Below, one piece after another: positions 15,201 through 35,905 of a stretch of DNA of 64,000 bases; the first letter of the stretch is position 1; each line of letters opens with the position of its first letter. The notes beneath the pieces are model-generated. The model saw only the letters and a list, made by a program, of their open reading frames with translations. It searched no databases and was not told the DNA's origin. The stretch covers positions 20,522,052 to 20,586,051 of the forward strand of contig NC_088776.1 in NCBI RefSeq assembly GCF_954871325.1. Reading direction: 5' to 3'. A program made the position numbers and the translations under genes. This DNA is from Gordionus sp. m RMFG-2023 (taxonomy: Eukaryota; Nematomorpha; Gordioida; Chordodea; Parachordodidae).

Positions 15201-18200
15201 ACTGCTCCCTACAAATTAGTATAGGTGGATATGCGGTAATTTTAATTTAGTTTGTTGCCAAGCAGCAGTGTGGCTTAAATAGTACTTATAATTTAGGCGT
15301 CTTTTAAGTTTATAATATGTTCAATTTAATGCTCGCTTAAAGAAGCGTTTTGTTCAATTAAATAATTTTAGGATTTTTAAATTTAGTGTTTGTTCACGCG
15401 TTTGCCCCTCCCTAGCTATCGCCGTTTTAGCTCTTATAATTTAGGCGTGCTTATAAATTTATCATTTGTTTTTACGCTCGTTTAAAAAAGCGTTTTGTTA
15501 TAGTAGAAAATATTTTAAACACATTAAATTTATTCTGAAACTGATCACGCGGTTGCCCCTCCTTAGCGATGACCGCTTATTTATGCGTTAAGCGATAGTT
15601 TATAATGACTGTTAATATGATTTATTTATAAACTGTTATTTTATTCTCATATTTATAGCCTTTGTTTAAGATGAGCGCACGCAATCAGTATATAAAACCC
15701 TTTACGGAAGTTGAATACCGATCGCTTATGAATCAGCACATTAAAGATAAGGTAATTTTTGTGAATATAATGTAAAGTCGGTTTTATTTATTTTTAAACC
15801 CAGCCCGAACATTTATTCGATATTACATACATTAACTTAGGCCGTTCAAGTGTTTTTATCGAATTATGAAGCAGGCAATGTAATAGAAATAAATTTAATG
15901 GGAAATTCGACCGACATTTGGACGATAAGTCCTCCCAGTCTCCAATCCCTACAAGCAATCATGATGAGTAATTCAACCTTGCAAATTAGAGTCAGGTGGT
16001 CTTTTACCAGGTTTTTAATCTTATTTTTTTTAAACGTTTATTAAGATATTCTATAACTTCTTAAATTATTTTTTAGGCTTAATTGATATCGAACGAAACA
16101 TTAATTTAATACATTTTTTGATCGTAGAGTTGCCCAGAGCAAAATGGTTGAGCCCATTATTTCAGATGAGAATGCGTTTCAAGTCGAACCAGGATCTACT
16201 ATGAGACAAGAGTTGGCTGATATGCTTTATGGAAACTCTACTAAACCTATGTATATTCATTGATAGTTCAATCAAAAATTATTAAATAAAACTAGAAAAT
16301 ATAAATTGTTTGTTTAAATTTAAAAAATATATCAGGTTTAGGATTATGATGTAAATATAAAATTCTTTCCAAATATTAAAAAAAATACTAATGATATTTA
16401 TAAGGTTAGTAGATCAAATTTCTTTTTTTTAAGCTGCTCAAAACTTGAAAAGAAAAGAATCGACAAAGAATTTAGATAAACTCTTAGATTTTTTTTTCAA
16501 TAAAAGAAAAATAAAAATGTTTTGATAGAGAAACTTATTCCTTTATTTTCATTAGTTTTCAAATTTTGGAATGACCATATTAAATTACTTGAGATATATT
16601 ACAAAATATTTTTTTTTAACATAATTTATTGAAATATAAGCTTGATAGAGCACGTCTTCCCTCGATACGTTAGGGTACCAGCCAAAGAAAAACCAAGCTA
16701 TGTTAGGCCTTTGATACCAAGTATTTTTGTTATCAATTTTTTTTATTATATAACTCCATTGTTGCTATTAGCAATGTTTAAACCATTATAAATATCTAAT
16801 ATATTAAAATTTTTAGAAGGACCTATGGGTTTTAAAGATGTAACGATAAAATTACAAACTCAGAGGATCGAAGGGACCAGGGTTCAGTGGTGGGAAGTTA
16901 AGGAAGCTCCCAAAAATCCTCACGAAGAATACTATCTTCCATGTTGTCTCACTATCATTGCCTTCTCCGATCTCGTTTTCCCTGGCACTTTCACCTTTTT
17001 CGCTCAATACGGGTAAGTATATATATAATATAATTATTTTTATATAAATGAGGACTGATTACTCAGAAGCTGATGATTAAGTCAGTTTATAATAGGAAAT
17101 GGTAAATTGGGGGGGGGGGGGCTTAAAACAAGTTTGTATATGTAAAGAACAATGCACCGATGCCAAAGATTGATATCGGGGCGATACTCGGTAATTTTTG
17201 GTATCAGTCCATTTAACTTTCTATATGTTTGTCTTTTTTATAACCTATCGTTAAAAAATAGTTTTTAAACCATTTTTATTTTTAAAAAATTACCACTTTT
17301 GTACTTCCCTGAATAAATTATTTCTTTTCCATAGCTGATGCAGTTCTAAAAAACAGCTAATCCGACCTAATCAAAAAGAAAAAAATTTCAATCATAATTT
17401 TATTTCATTTCATCATTTGTTACATTTTTTTAAATTATTTTAGATTTTAATTGTTAATAAAATTATTTTTAAAATTTTGTTTATGCTTTAGTAATTCAAA
17501 ATTTATTAAAAAAAGTCAATAAGTATCAGTGCTTATTGTAAAAATATTACAAAATATATTATTTTAATAAAAAATTTATTTTACCTAGTATCATTTAATA
17601 AAAAAATAAGATTTAGAATAATTTTAGAAAATCAATTAATTTATAAAGTATTTTTTTAAAAAGGTACTATTTAAAATATGATCAAATAACGAAGAAATTA
17701 AATGTTATTCACCGAATATAAATTACCGAAATCTATGGATGGATAAGCAGTTAGATCATGTGCAGATATTATCAGCCTAAAAAAATGAATAAAAAAATTT
17801 TTATCGGTGCATCTCAAATTTGCTCAAACCTCTTTTTTTAGCCAATTTAAAATAATTTTTAATGTCTTTTCTCCTTAGCTGGTTTCATCATATAAACTTC
17901 CCTAATAATATCTCGAATTTATTTATTCAAACATCATTTGGAAAAATAAATAAGAAATGAGCCTATCATTCATTTAAAAAAATAAAATCAATATTTACTT
18001 TTTCCGTATAACAAGTTAATTCTAATTATCATTTTGATAAAACAACAAAAAGTATTATTTTATTTTCAAGTCCAAGCCTGGCCCAAAATATTTTAAAATT
18101 TGTAGGCCCGAGCCAAGCTTGAATGGCTAAATGTAACCCCTCATTTAATAAATGAATTTGTCAAGTCAAATTAATTATATTTTATATTTAAATGATAGTA

Positions 18201-18451
18201 TTATAGGATTGTACGTTTCCTTGGTACTAGTAATAGGCCGGTTGGTGCGATCTTTTGTGAGTGGCTTGTATGGTCGCATAATGTTCGACGAATTACCGGA
18301 CGTTGACAGGGTATTACAACTTTGCTTAGACATATATTTGGTAAGAGAGAGCGGAGAATTTCAATTAGAAGAAGAACTATTTGCAAAACTTATATTTTTG
18401 TACCGCTCACCAGAGACGCTCATCAAATGGACCAAGCAAAAAAATGGATAA
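91..18451 (+). CDS. Piezo: Piezo mechanosensitive ion channel, 3' half (partial, 22 exon positions)
   Basis: Piezo forms a trimeric, mechanically gated cation channel in the plasma membrane. Exons read by homology to vertebrate Piezo1/2 with GT/AG ends: 91-254, 4310-4449, 4910-5107, 5714-5927, 6693-6856, 6984-7066, 7207-7272, 7536-7791, 8184-8360, 8533-8680, 9091-9179, 10653-10876, 11725-11971, 12346-12491, one of 12731-12878 or 14741-14888, 15050-15235, 15659-15751, 15841-16010, 16128-16250, 16641-16720, 16817-17012, 18199-18451. Every junction keeps phase; together they give about 1187 residues, near the C-terminal half of a normal Piezo (about 2500). The first exon starts in mid-codon, so the gene continues upstream of the window. 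The stop codon ends at 18451. Small exons such as 9091-9179 and 16641-16720 rest on phase and weak similarity; the others are strong. Confidence 0.96.
965..1392 (+). other. Unassigned GC-richer open stretch inside a Piezo intron
   Basis: The + frame ending at 1392 is open from about 965 and encodes a basic Ser/Lys/Pro-rich product (for example GPCRPKCKKLVTLSPPKS). The opposite strand is also open for about 300 bases, and another + frame (QHEILSKVMSANRDHFEILE) is open for the first 150. AATAAA-like sequence follows near 1504. The base composition is clearly less AT-rich than its surroundings. It does not fit Piezo, because the flanking exons splice in phase without it. I do not recognise a family. 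It could be a nested gene, a retroposed fragment or a decayed element. Confidence 0.3.
1600..2110. mobile_element. MITE-like palindromic segment
   Basis: Segments such as ACATGTATAGAGTAACTA (about 1794) reappear reversed and complemented as TAGTTACTCTACACATGT (about 1937), and the flanks also pair imperfectly (TTGGCAATTT on both sides). There is no coding content. It is a probable non-autonomous element or fold-back sequence; its ends are not firmly set. Confidence 0.4.
2241..3238. mobile_element. Internally deleted hAT element (about 1 kb)
   Basis: The ends are inverted: TAGGCCTATTCA at the left, TGAATAAGCCTA at the right, both followed inward by many ATTCGAAT/TATTCG repeats. The flanking octamers GTTATAAT and ATTATAAT match at 7 of 8, a typical hAT target duplication. 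Inside, 2690-2810 encodes a BED-type zinc-finger remnant (WDQYQINKDGEKAACNHFK) and 2845-2900 encodes a dimerisation-domain remnant (TACERFFLVGTDLLAKNR). The middle of the transposase has been deleted, so the first and last domains lie next to each other. A terminus of the same family is at 11140-11260. Confidence 0.75.
3245..3545. repeat. Possible member of the M1 MITE family
   Basis: It shares the inner sequence AACTTTAAATCATTT...AGCACGTTTT and a following AAATTTAAAAATTC...CGGAAATATATT with the M1 elements at 28476 and 58583. Ends are eroded. Confidence 0.35.
4310..7272 (+). CDS. Piezo: Piezo exons 2-7: cytosolic loop after the beam and a blade helix
   Basis: Exons 4310-4449, 4910-5107, 5714-5927, 6693-6856, 6984-7066 and 7207-7272. 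The first begins AIRSGDYYMFED, a strongly conserved Piezo segment, followed by acidic sequence. The next two are low-complexity and rich in Ser, Asp, Glu and Lys, as expected for the long disordered intracellular loop. Exon 6693-6856 has a hydrophobic stretch (KYFLHFLLLFFYGILE) followed by LNKISRDYRYI, matching the helix and ISRDY-type motif of vertebrate Piezo. The last two short exons are poorly conserved and are supported by splice phase. Confidence 0.85.
7536..9179 (+). CDS. Piezo: Piezo exons 8-11: last blade bundle and following loop
   Basis: Exons 7536-7791, 8184-8360, 8533-8680 and 9091-9179. They contain the conserved blade sequences SRSELVCYFLVVLN, FLWGTLSIPRPSKTFWV, KYLFQFGFFPW, FWPPRILGIEK and YDLVLLLILFFHRS, all close to vertebrate Piezo. 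After the HRS segment the sequence becomes polar and low-complexity, matching the variable loop in front of the last peripheral helices. Exon 8533 is placed at the TAG before TCATTAGG because only that acceptor keeps the frame (SLGLWKDN). Confidence 0.93.
9203..9470. repeat. Short unclassified repeat
   Basis: It is GC-rich at the left end (GGGCCGTGCTTAGACTTTTA, then GCGGCCCGGGG) and again near the right (CGCCTTGCATGGTGAC). The interior is AT-rich and non-coding. This looks like a non-autonomous DNA element in a Piezo intron. No target duplication could be assigned. Confidence 0.35.
9505..10010 (+). mobile_element. Decayed LINE fragment (RTE-like, endonuclease part)
   Basis: The sequence around 9540 (GGTGTCAGGAAGGGCATCC) is typical of RTE-related LINE/SINE repeats. 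Broken frames downstream resemble an APE-type endonuclease: NSVGILPDEEFRKFVINSFK, and AADFKWHISKKRKY near 9950, resembling the GDFNGHVG motif. Several stops interrupt the frame. No 3' tail or target duplication was identified. It lies in the Piezo intron between exons 11 and 12. Confidence 0.45.
10653..12491 (+). CDS. Piezo: Piezo exons 12-14: last peripheral helices and outer helix region
   Basis: Exons 10653-10876, 11725-11971 and 12346-12491. Conserved blocks are KFRVTADVYAPMFLCDFITF, FLIMLVAQFALIIVDRALFL, ILVILIHIWMFFIIP, then LWYFSKCCYFLLS and QIRSGYPTRILGNFLTKKYN, closely matching vertebrate Piezo between the last bundle and the anchor. The exon at 12346 ends with two bases of a Gly codon (GG). 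Either of the two following anchor exons completes this Gly. Confidence 0.95.
11140..11260. repeat. Terminal fragment of the 2241-3238 hAT family
   Basis: ATTCGAATAATTCGATTCTAATAAACGAATTATT and TATTCATTAATATTCAATTG followed by AAATAGGTCTTG match the end of the 2241-3238 element. It is a solo end within a Piezo intron. Confidence 0.5.
12731..12878 (+). CDS. Piezo: Piezo anchor exon, copy a (mutually exclusive candidate)
   Basis: 148 bp; acceptor AATAAAG, donor ACA|GTATTT. It supplies the third base of a Gly codon and then reads FTLVPFLWELRAIMDWMW, ending in LKCWRRIET. It carries the family signature PF(X2)E(X6)W; the Glu matches the anchor Glu (E2133 of mouse Piezo1 by alignment) known to affect conductance. 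It is intact: no stop, no indel against copy b. Copies a and b have the same length, the same phases and 32 of 49 identical residues. They differ mainly in the middle (MSINSWLIM here against LTLFYWIKL) and at the C-terminal end. Confidence 0.9.
13620..14340 (+). pseudogene. Heavily decayed hAT-like transposase between the two anchor exons
   Basis: Short broken + frames resemble hAT transposase: EHILHNLVIVSDTKKVSKIE (the CxxHxLHNLV block), then RLLRIREIIPALKLQFRK, and farther on a helix-rich segment (ELLHKDMEQIVECEKDIVIL). Many stops are present. No clear terminal repeats. It lies in the 1.86-kb intron between anchor copies a and b, so that intron has grown by insertion after or during the exon duplication. 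Confidence 0.35.
14741..14888 (+). CDS. Piezo: Piezo anchor exon, copy b (mutually exclusive candidate)
   Basis: 148 bp; acceptor ATCATTTTAG, donor TTG|GTATGC. It reads FSAIPFLWELRTIMDWMW and ends LKCYRRAEL, which joins in phase 0 to DYPTPRG at 15050. It carries the same signature PF(X2)E(X6)W as copy a. Splicing copy a directly to copy b would put copy b in the wrong frame and hit a TGA within about 20 codons. Skipping both would also shift the frame, because exon 12346-12491 ends in phase 2 and exon 15050 starts in phase 0. Confidence 0.93.
15050..17012 (+). CDS. Piezo: Piezo exons 16-21: outer helix and extracellular cap
   Basis: Exons 15050-15235, 15659-15751, 15841-16010, 16128-16250, 16641-16720 and 16817-17012. 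The first has PLIKYLMGGG and a hydrophobic helix (FILIFIIWFPLVLFAL). The cap follows: ISIGGYA, PLFKMSARNQ, EINLMGNSTDIWTISPPS, MRQELADMLYGNS, VFPRYVRVP and VQWWEVKE, then FPGTFTFFAQYG leading into the pore. The lysine cluster that follows the anchor in mammals (KKKK) is not seen; the equivalent stretch here reads RGVKRQPL. Exon 16641-16720 is placed by phase and by similarity of VFPRYVR to the mammalian NLFPKYIR. Confidence 0.93.
15285..15595. repeat. Two diverged tandem copies (about 150 bp) in a Piezo intron
   Basis: Copy 1 (about 15285-15432) and copy 2 (about 15433-15595) share CTTATAATTTAGGCGT, GCTCG(C/T)TTAAA(G/A)AAGCGTTTTG and CACGCG(T/G)TTGCCCCTCC(C/T)TAGC. A related piece is near 4040. 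Likely a dimer of a small non-autonomous element. Confidence 0.55.
17013..18198. other. Piezo last intron
   Basis: It is AT-rich and non-coding. It holds a 12-bp G run (17109-17120) and a short repeat (18060-18135) with the GC-rich words CAAGCCTGGCCC and GGCCCGAGCCAAGC, related to the segment at 27400-27645. Nothing else recognised. Confidence 0.6.
18199..18451 (+). CDS. Piezo: Piezo last exon: inner pore helix and C-terminal domain
   Basis: The exon is entered after TGATAG, completing a Gly codon to give YG-IIGLYVSLVLVIGRLV. It contains the inner pore helix, then MFDELPDVDR (equivalent of the MFEEL motif), LDIYLVRESGEFQLEEEL and AKLIFLYRSPETLIKWT, ending in KQKNG and TAA. This is the most conserved part of Piezo and is uninterrupted here. 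Confidence 0.97.
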
Positions 18452-19220
18452 TTATTTTTTGAAAGTATCGCTTCAGCTAAAATATATTATTCTTTTACTA
18501 TTGCTATAGTATAAATTTGGGTAGAACTCCCTTATAGATTTAAGATCATGATTTTATCAAATATGAAATTAAATTTTTAGTATTTAATATTCTTACATCG
18601 TCTGAATATTTGTACTTTTGGTTGACTGGAGATACTTATTAAAAAATAAATTTTTTATATTTAATTTTTTTAATTACAATTAGCTAATCCAAAAAGTCCT
18701 TTCACAATTATTTATATTTATTATAAAACACAAAATCACGAAAAATTATGTTTGAATGGTTTTAAATATTATATTAATTTTTTTTAACCAATGCGCCTTT
18801 TTTTTAATTTTATTTTTAGATTTAAATTTTTAATGCTATATTTAAATACAATTTTTTTTGTATTATTTAATTTAGATTTTAAATTTAATTTTTTTTTGTA
18901 TAAATTGATTTATGGATTGATTACATTTAATTTTCAAAAGAATTTGTGATTTTCATATAACAAACAATTTAATAAATTTCAAATCGGAATTACTCTACCT
19001 TTTTATGAGTAAACCAAATGTTTCCCATCCAGCAATTATAGTTTTTTCCCTAATCTCATGTATTTTGATGAATTATTTTTATTAAATATTTGTAATGTCA
19101 TCATCATAAGAATAAATAAATTTAGAAAAATAATTATTAGGGCAATTTCATTTAATTATTTTAAAAAACTTCAAAAATATCATACATTAATCAGTAAATA
19201 ATCAAGTATCATGCTTTTCT
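18452..19220. other. Intergenic spacer between convergent Piezo and GMP reductase
   Basis: Very AT-rich. It must hold both 3' ends, since Piezo stops at 18451 (+) and GMP reductase stops at 19221 (-). Several AATAAA-like words occur on both strands. No gene seen. Confidence 0.6.
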
Positions 19221-31232
<12,012 letters not shown>

Positions 31233-31503
31233 GGAAATTTTCTCAGCTGTGCAAGTTTTCTAAAATCGATATACACCTGTCAAGTGACAGGCTATAGTTC
31301 AAATATTAAACTTATTTTAAAAAATGAAACATATATGGTAGTTTCCGAACGTATAGAAAAATTGATGGTTTATAAATAGTCCCCAAATTTTTTTATACCA
31401 GATCGTCATAGATTTTTAAAAATATTTAACGTTATTCCCAAATTTAATTTAAATTATTTCGAGTATATCATTTTCATTTTAAAACCAAAAAGTTAATTGC
31501 AAA

Positions 31504-33500
31504 CAGTGGCGTCGCTAGGAGAGGGCGCAAAAGGGCTCGAGCCCCTGAAGCAAAAAATTTTTTTTAAATGGCTCATTAATATCCCCTTGAACTAAAAATA
31601 AATTTTTTTAATTGCCCCCTGAACGATTTCTTTTATAATTCTATTGAGTAATATATAGATTTAATTTTATTATTTAAAAATTAATAAAACTATCTAAATT
31701 ATTATTAAATGAATACTATTTTAATTATTAGATTAGATTATACATATAAATTATATTTTCATTATGTCAGCTTGCAATCAAATTCTGTGTTTAAAATAGA
31801 ATATTAATATCACTCATTAAATATTAATTTAGCATTAACAGTTGGAGCTTTATTAACTTTTATTATTTAAATTATTATATAACCCTAATTAAATAAATAT
31901 TAATTGAAAATTAACAAATTTAATTTTGTAATTAGCCGAGTTCAAAATCACTAATCAACTATATTAATGATATTTAAATAATTACCATACCTCTTCTTAA
32001 AATAATTTTCAAGGACCAAATCCAAATAAGTATAAGAGATTTATTTATAAAAAGTAAGTAAACATATAGTTTATAATCCTTATATTAGATATAATTGGTT
32101 ATAAAAGATTAGGTTAACTACCACTTTTACAGACGTATTTGACAGTTATATAAAATATTACAATTAATATTTTAATAAATTTTACTAATAAATCTTTTGA
32201 TTATAAATATAAGTAATAAATTGCATTTAAATATTTAACGCTATCTATTTATTTTAATTATTTTTAAAAATTTAACATCTTATTATTTATCCCAGAATGG
32301 ATATAATAAATAAGAAAACTTTTCTTTTCTTTTTTAATGTGTTTTTAGGAAAGCTATTTATTTCTTATTTGAAAAATAGTTTTGAGTTTAATTTTTAATA
32401 CTAGTATATTTTTGATATTTTTACAAACTACTACTATTTTAAGATATAATATACCAACTAGAGGTGCTGCGCCAATAATAAAATCTTAATTAATTTCTTT
32501 TATCATATCATATCACTCTGGTTTTTATTTTATAGTTACAAAATGTTTCATTTCTAATATGGCATCCCTGCCTTGTAAATAACTTAAGGTTTCTATACAT
32601 TTGCATGATTTCTTCTAAGGATTTTTAGTATTTTTGTTTTATAATTTATCTAGCATAATAAATTCTGATATAAGTTAATATAGTTGCTGTCATGGCTATG
32701 ACTGCAAATTAATCAGCATCTATTATTTGTGTGGCTATGTAATTTAAGATTATTATTACAGCTGCTGAGAGCATATGTTTGCATATTTTATAAGCAATAA
32801 TGGTCAACTGTGTAGTTGTTTATATATCATTAAAAATGGAAGATAATCTTTTAGAAATTTAATATCTCACAATTTTTTTCTCAATTACTTATCTAGCTTC
32901 CATCATATCATTTAAGAGGAATCACTAACTACTATATAGTTTTATGATTTGGATTGGTCATTTATATTCTCTTCTCCAACAATTGTTGATTTGGTTAGGC
33001 CTATAAATTTTTAATTATTAGTCCATTCTATAAAACATTGTCTAAAAATGGTAACAGAGTGTTATATTAGTTTCTTGACCTTTTGTCAATGTTAGTTGCT
33101 AATTTTATAATATCTAGTTTTTAAAAACCATTATCAATTGAGGTATATGTATGAATTAATTAACCTTTTTTATCACTTGCAATTCTTTAGACGCAAAATT
33201 TATATCAGCAATAGAAAATATTTTATACTGTAATAAATAGATTTTGTATTATAATATTTTTAGAAATGTCTTATATTGTTTTAATTATTATATTCTAGTT
33301 TATTTTGTATGCATAATATAATAAATGACAAAATATGAAATTCCGAATAATTCGAGTTTGTAAATTTTTAAAAGTAATAATATATTAATATAAACCGAAG
33401 GCCGGGCAAAAACGGGCCGTAGGCCTTCAAATGGGGAATATGGGGGGCTTCGCACCCCATAAATTTATTTTAGTTGAGCACCCTGAAATTTTAAAGAAAA
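31504..33500. mobile_element. hAT-like element A1 (about 2 kb, non-coding)
   Basis: It starts CAGTGGCGTCGCTAGGAG. Much of it (from ATTGCCCCCTGAACGATTTC at about 31610 to the GC-rich GGCTTCGCACCCC near 33440) is matched by the split element A2. It has no coding capacity that I can see. Its right end merges directly into the start of A2 (CCTGAAGCAAAATTTT at about 33510), so A1 and A2 form a tandem pair and the true right terminus of A1 seems lost. Confidence 0.65.
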
Positions 33501-33616
33501 AATTTGAATAGCCTCCTGAAGCAAAATTTTTTTTTTAATGGCTCCTTAATATCCCTTTGAACTTGTTAATACATTCGAAATATATTTTAAATTATATTAA
33601 CCTACGGACTTGTTAT

Positions 33617-33910
33617 TGTAGTAAAGAAGTAATTTATTGTAATATTTTATCATATTATATATTATATTTGCCAGTTAGATATAATTATATATATATATAT
33701 ATTTACGATTAATATAATAGGTGTTGTTTAACTTCCTAATGTATTATGTACACACCCATCCATTAACGTGTAATTATATATCGCTATTTGTAATTAAGTT
33801 GCACCTTATGGTTAAAATATACTGAATAAAATGTCAATGAAAACTGATATTTATTGTGAATGAATTATAGAAATAAATAAATATAAATCATGGTTCTACC
33901 TTCGCTAAAG
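33617..33910 (+). repeat. Gypsy 5' LTR
   Basis: Direct partner of 49955-50246. It is followed at once by TGGCGACGACAAGG, in the position of a tRNA primer-binding site. Confidence 0.9.
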
Positions 33911-33977
33911 TGGCGACGACAAGGATTCGAATATTCTAATTAAAACAAATAAGAAAATAGTTATTAATTTTATAAAT

Positions 33978-35037
33978 TATGCCTCAGTCCAAAAATACTA
34001 GTATAATTGATAAGTTAGAAAAATATCAAATTTTGGGACGCAACGTTAAGACTAAAGAACTGGACACAGACCGATCAAGAAAATAAGGACCTGTTCATGG
34101 TGAGTTTTGGCACTGAGGGCATTGACATTCTCAAACAATATTTATTTTCTGAAACCATTCTAAAGACTAAATTTGATAAGATAAGGAGTGTCTCGCTACA
34201 TATTTTTGAGAAGAATAATTTTCGGTAGTAGATTTTCATAAGGTTAATTAGGAATGAGAATGAACCAATTGGAGAGTTCGCTAATAGAATCAAAATAACT
34301 GCGAAAGCGTGTTGTTTTACGCCGTCAGAAGTTGACGGCCGGTTAAGAGATCAAATAGTTGCGGGTATAGATCTACCAGGTCTCGAAGTTGAACTTAGGA
34401 CTAAATATCCTTTAACATTGGATGTGAACAAAAGCCCCTGACGTTCCAGTTTGTGCTAGATATGGCCACGGCAACAGAAAATGCTCAAAACGAAATGACT
34501 ATCAAGAAAGACTTAATAAATAGTGTCAGACCGCAAGATTGCAAACATAAAATGCCTAATTCACAAGAGTGTGTTAAGAGAGACAATAAATATAGGAAGC
34601 CTAATAACAAGTTTTACGTTAATAAATGTAAGAATTGTGCCGGCTGGCATGAAAGATATTTAAAGACAAAACATCTTTTAAGTGCCAAAGAACCGGACAT
34701 TTCGCAGCATGTTGCCGTAGTAAGCCTGTATATCGCAATTTAAACTCAGTGAAACCATATTTTCACTCAAGTGATTCAATTAATAATCTCTGGACAAGGG
34801 GATTAAATAAAAGGGCAAAGATCACAGCCAAAATAAATGAACTTAGTGTCACTTTTGATTATGATACAGAAGCACAAGCTTCTATTATAGGATTGAATAT
34901 TTGGGAGAAAACTGGCAAACCACTAACATCTCCACAAACCCATTAGCAGCCTATGGAGATAAGCCTTTGGATCTTATGGGTGAAGCCATGGTTCGTGTGC
35001 AAGTGGGGAAGGAAATTCGCAATTTATCAGTTTTTAT
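33978..35037 (+). mobile_element. Gypsy gag and protease part (fossil)
   Basis: A gag-like region with a zinc-knuckle-like Cys/His segment (about 34540-34700), then a retropepsin-like segment (about 34800-35037; the protein reads VTFDYDTEAQASIIG). Broken, and cut by the insertion of hAT C. Confidence 0.65.
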
Positions 35038-35754
35038 AATGGGATTCGAACCGAACCCGAACCTCGGAGAAGTGAACCCGGGTTTTTAGAAAAAAACTCT
35101 GAACCCGAACCGAACCTGAACCCCATTTATAAAATTTTCAAACCCCGAACCGAACCCAAGAATTTTATTTGAACCCGGGTTCAATCGGGTTCAGTGTATT
35201 ATTTAAAATCATATATTAATATATGTAAATACAAATATTATATTTTCAAATTTCCAATTAAATGAAGTCTTAATAAATGTTAAACAACTTTATTCATTTA
35301 TGCCATTTTTAAATTTATTCTCGATTCCTATTGGAGTGTTAAAAAATTTTAAACAATTGAATTAATTTACGCCATTTATTTTTAAATTTTTATCTTATTA
35401 TTCTTAAAGATTATTAATTAGAAGAAAATGGTTAACAAATCAAAGTAAAAATTATTATATTGTTAATTTAAAAAATTCTAAACATCTAACTTAAAAATTG
35501 TTAAATGTAGGGCAGTTTTTGTGAACTTATTAAAATGATTTTAAAATTTATATATGCTAATCATTTATTTTTGGTTCAGTTTAATTTTTACAAGATATTA
35601 ATGAAGTGCATATTATAAATGAAATTAAATTTATAAATATCTCTTTTTTAATTCTGAAATCATTGCTATTTAAAAAAATTGTTCTCTTTTTATAGATTTA
35701 AGATTAAAGATAAAGTCATATTTGATAAGCATTTTACCCTTAATACCAGTGTCT

Positions 35755-35905
35755 ACATGGCCGGGGGGGTAGGAGACAAATGCCTCCAAAAAATATTGGC
35801 ATTTTGGGGGGTAGGTATTAATTTTGGGGGGTAGATATTGATTTTTGGGGGGTAGGCATTTGTTTTTGGGGGGTAGGTATTGATTTTTGGAGGGTAATTT
35901 TTGAC
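35755..35905. repeat. G-rich subterminal repeats at left end of hAT B
   Basis: About five units of roughly 28 bp with the core TTTTGGGGGGTAGGTATT. The right end of B also has G runs on the same strand (AGGGGGGTAGGGGTAG near 43142), so this is not simply the mirror of the left end. Four or more G runs per strand could fold as a G-quadruplex. Confidence 0.75.

Noticed and set aside
35041-35210. GAACCCG repeats read as a satellite or promoter island
   Set aside because: They are mirrored at 45290-45399 and are the subterminal repeats of hAT C.
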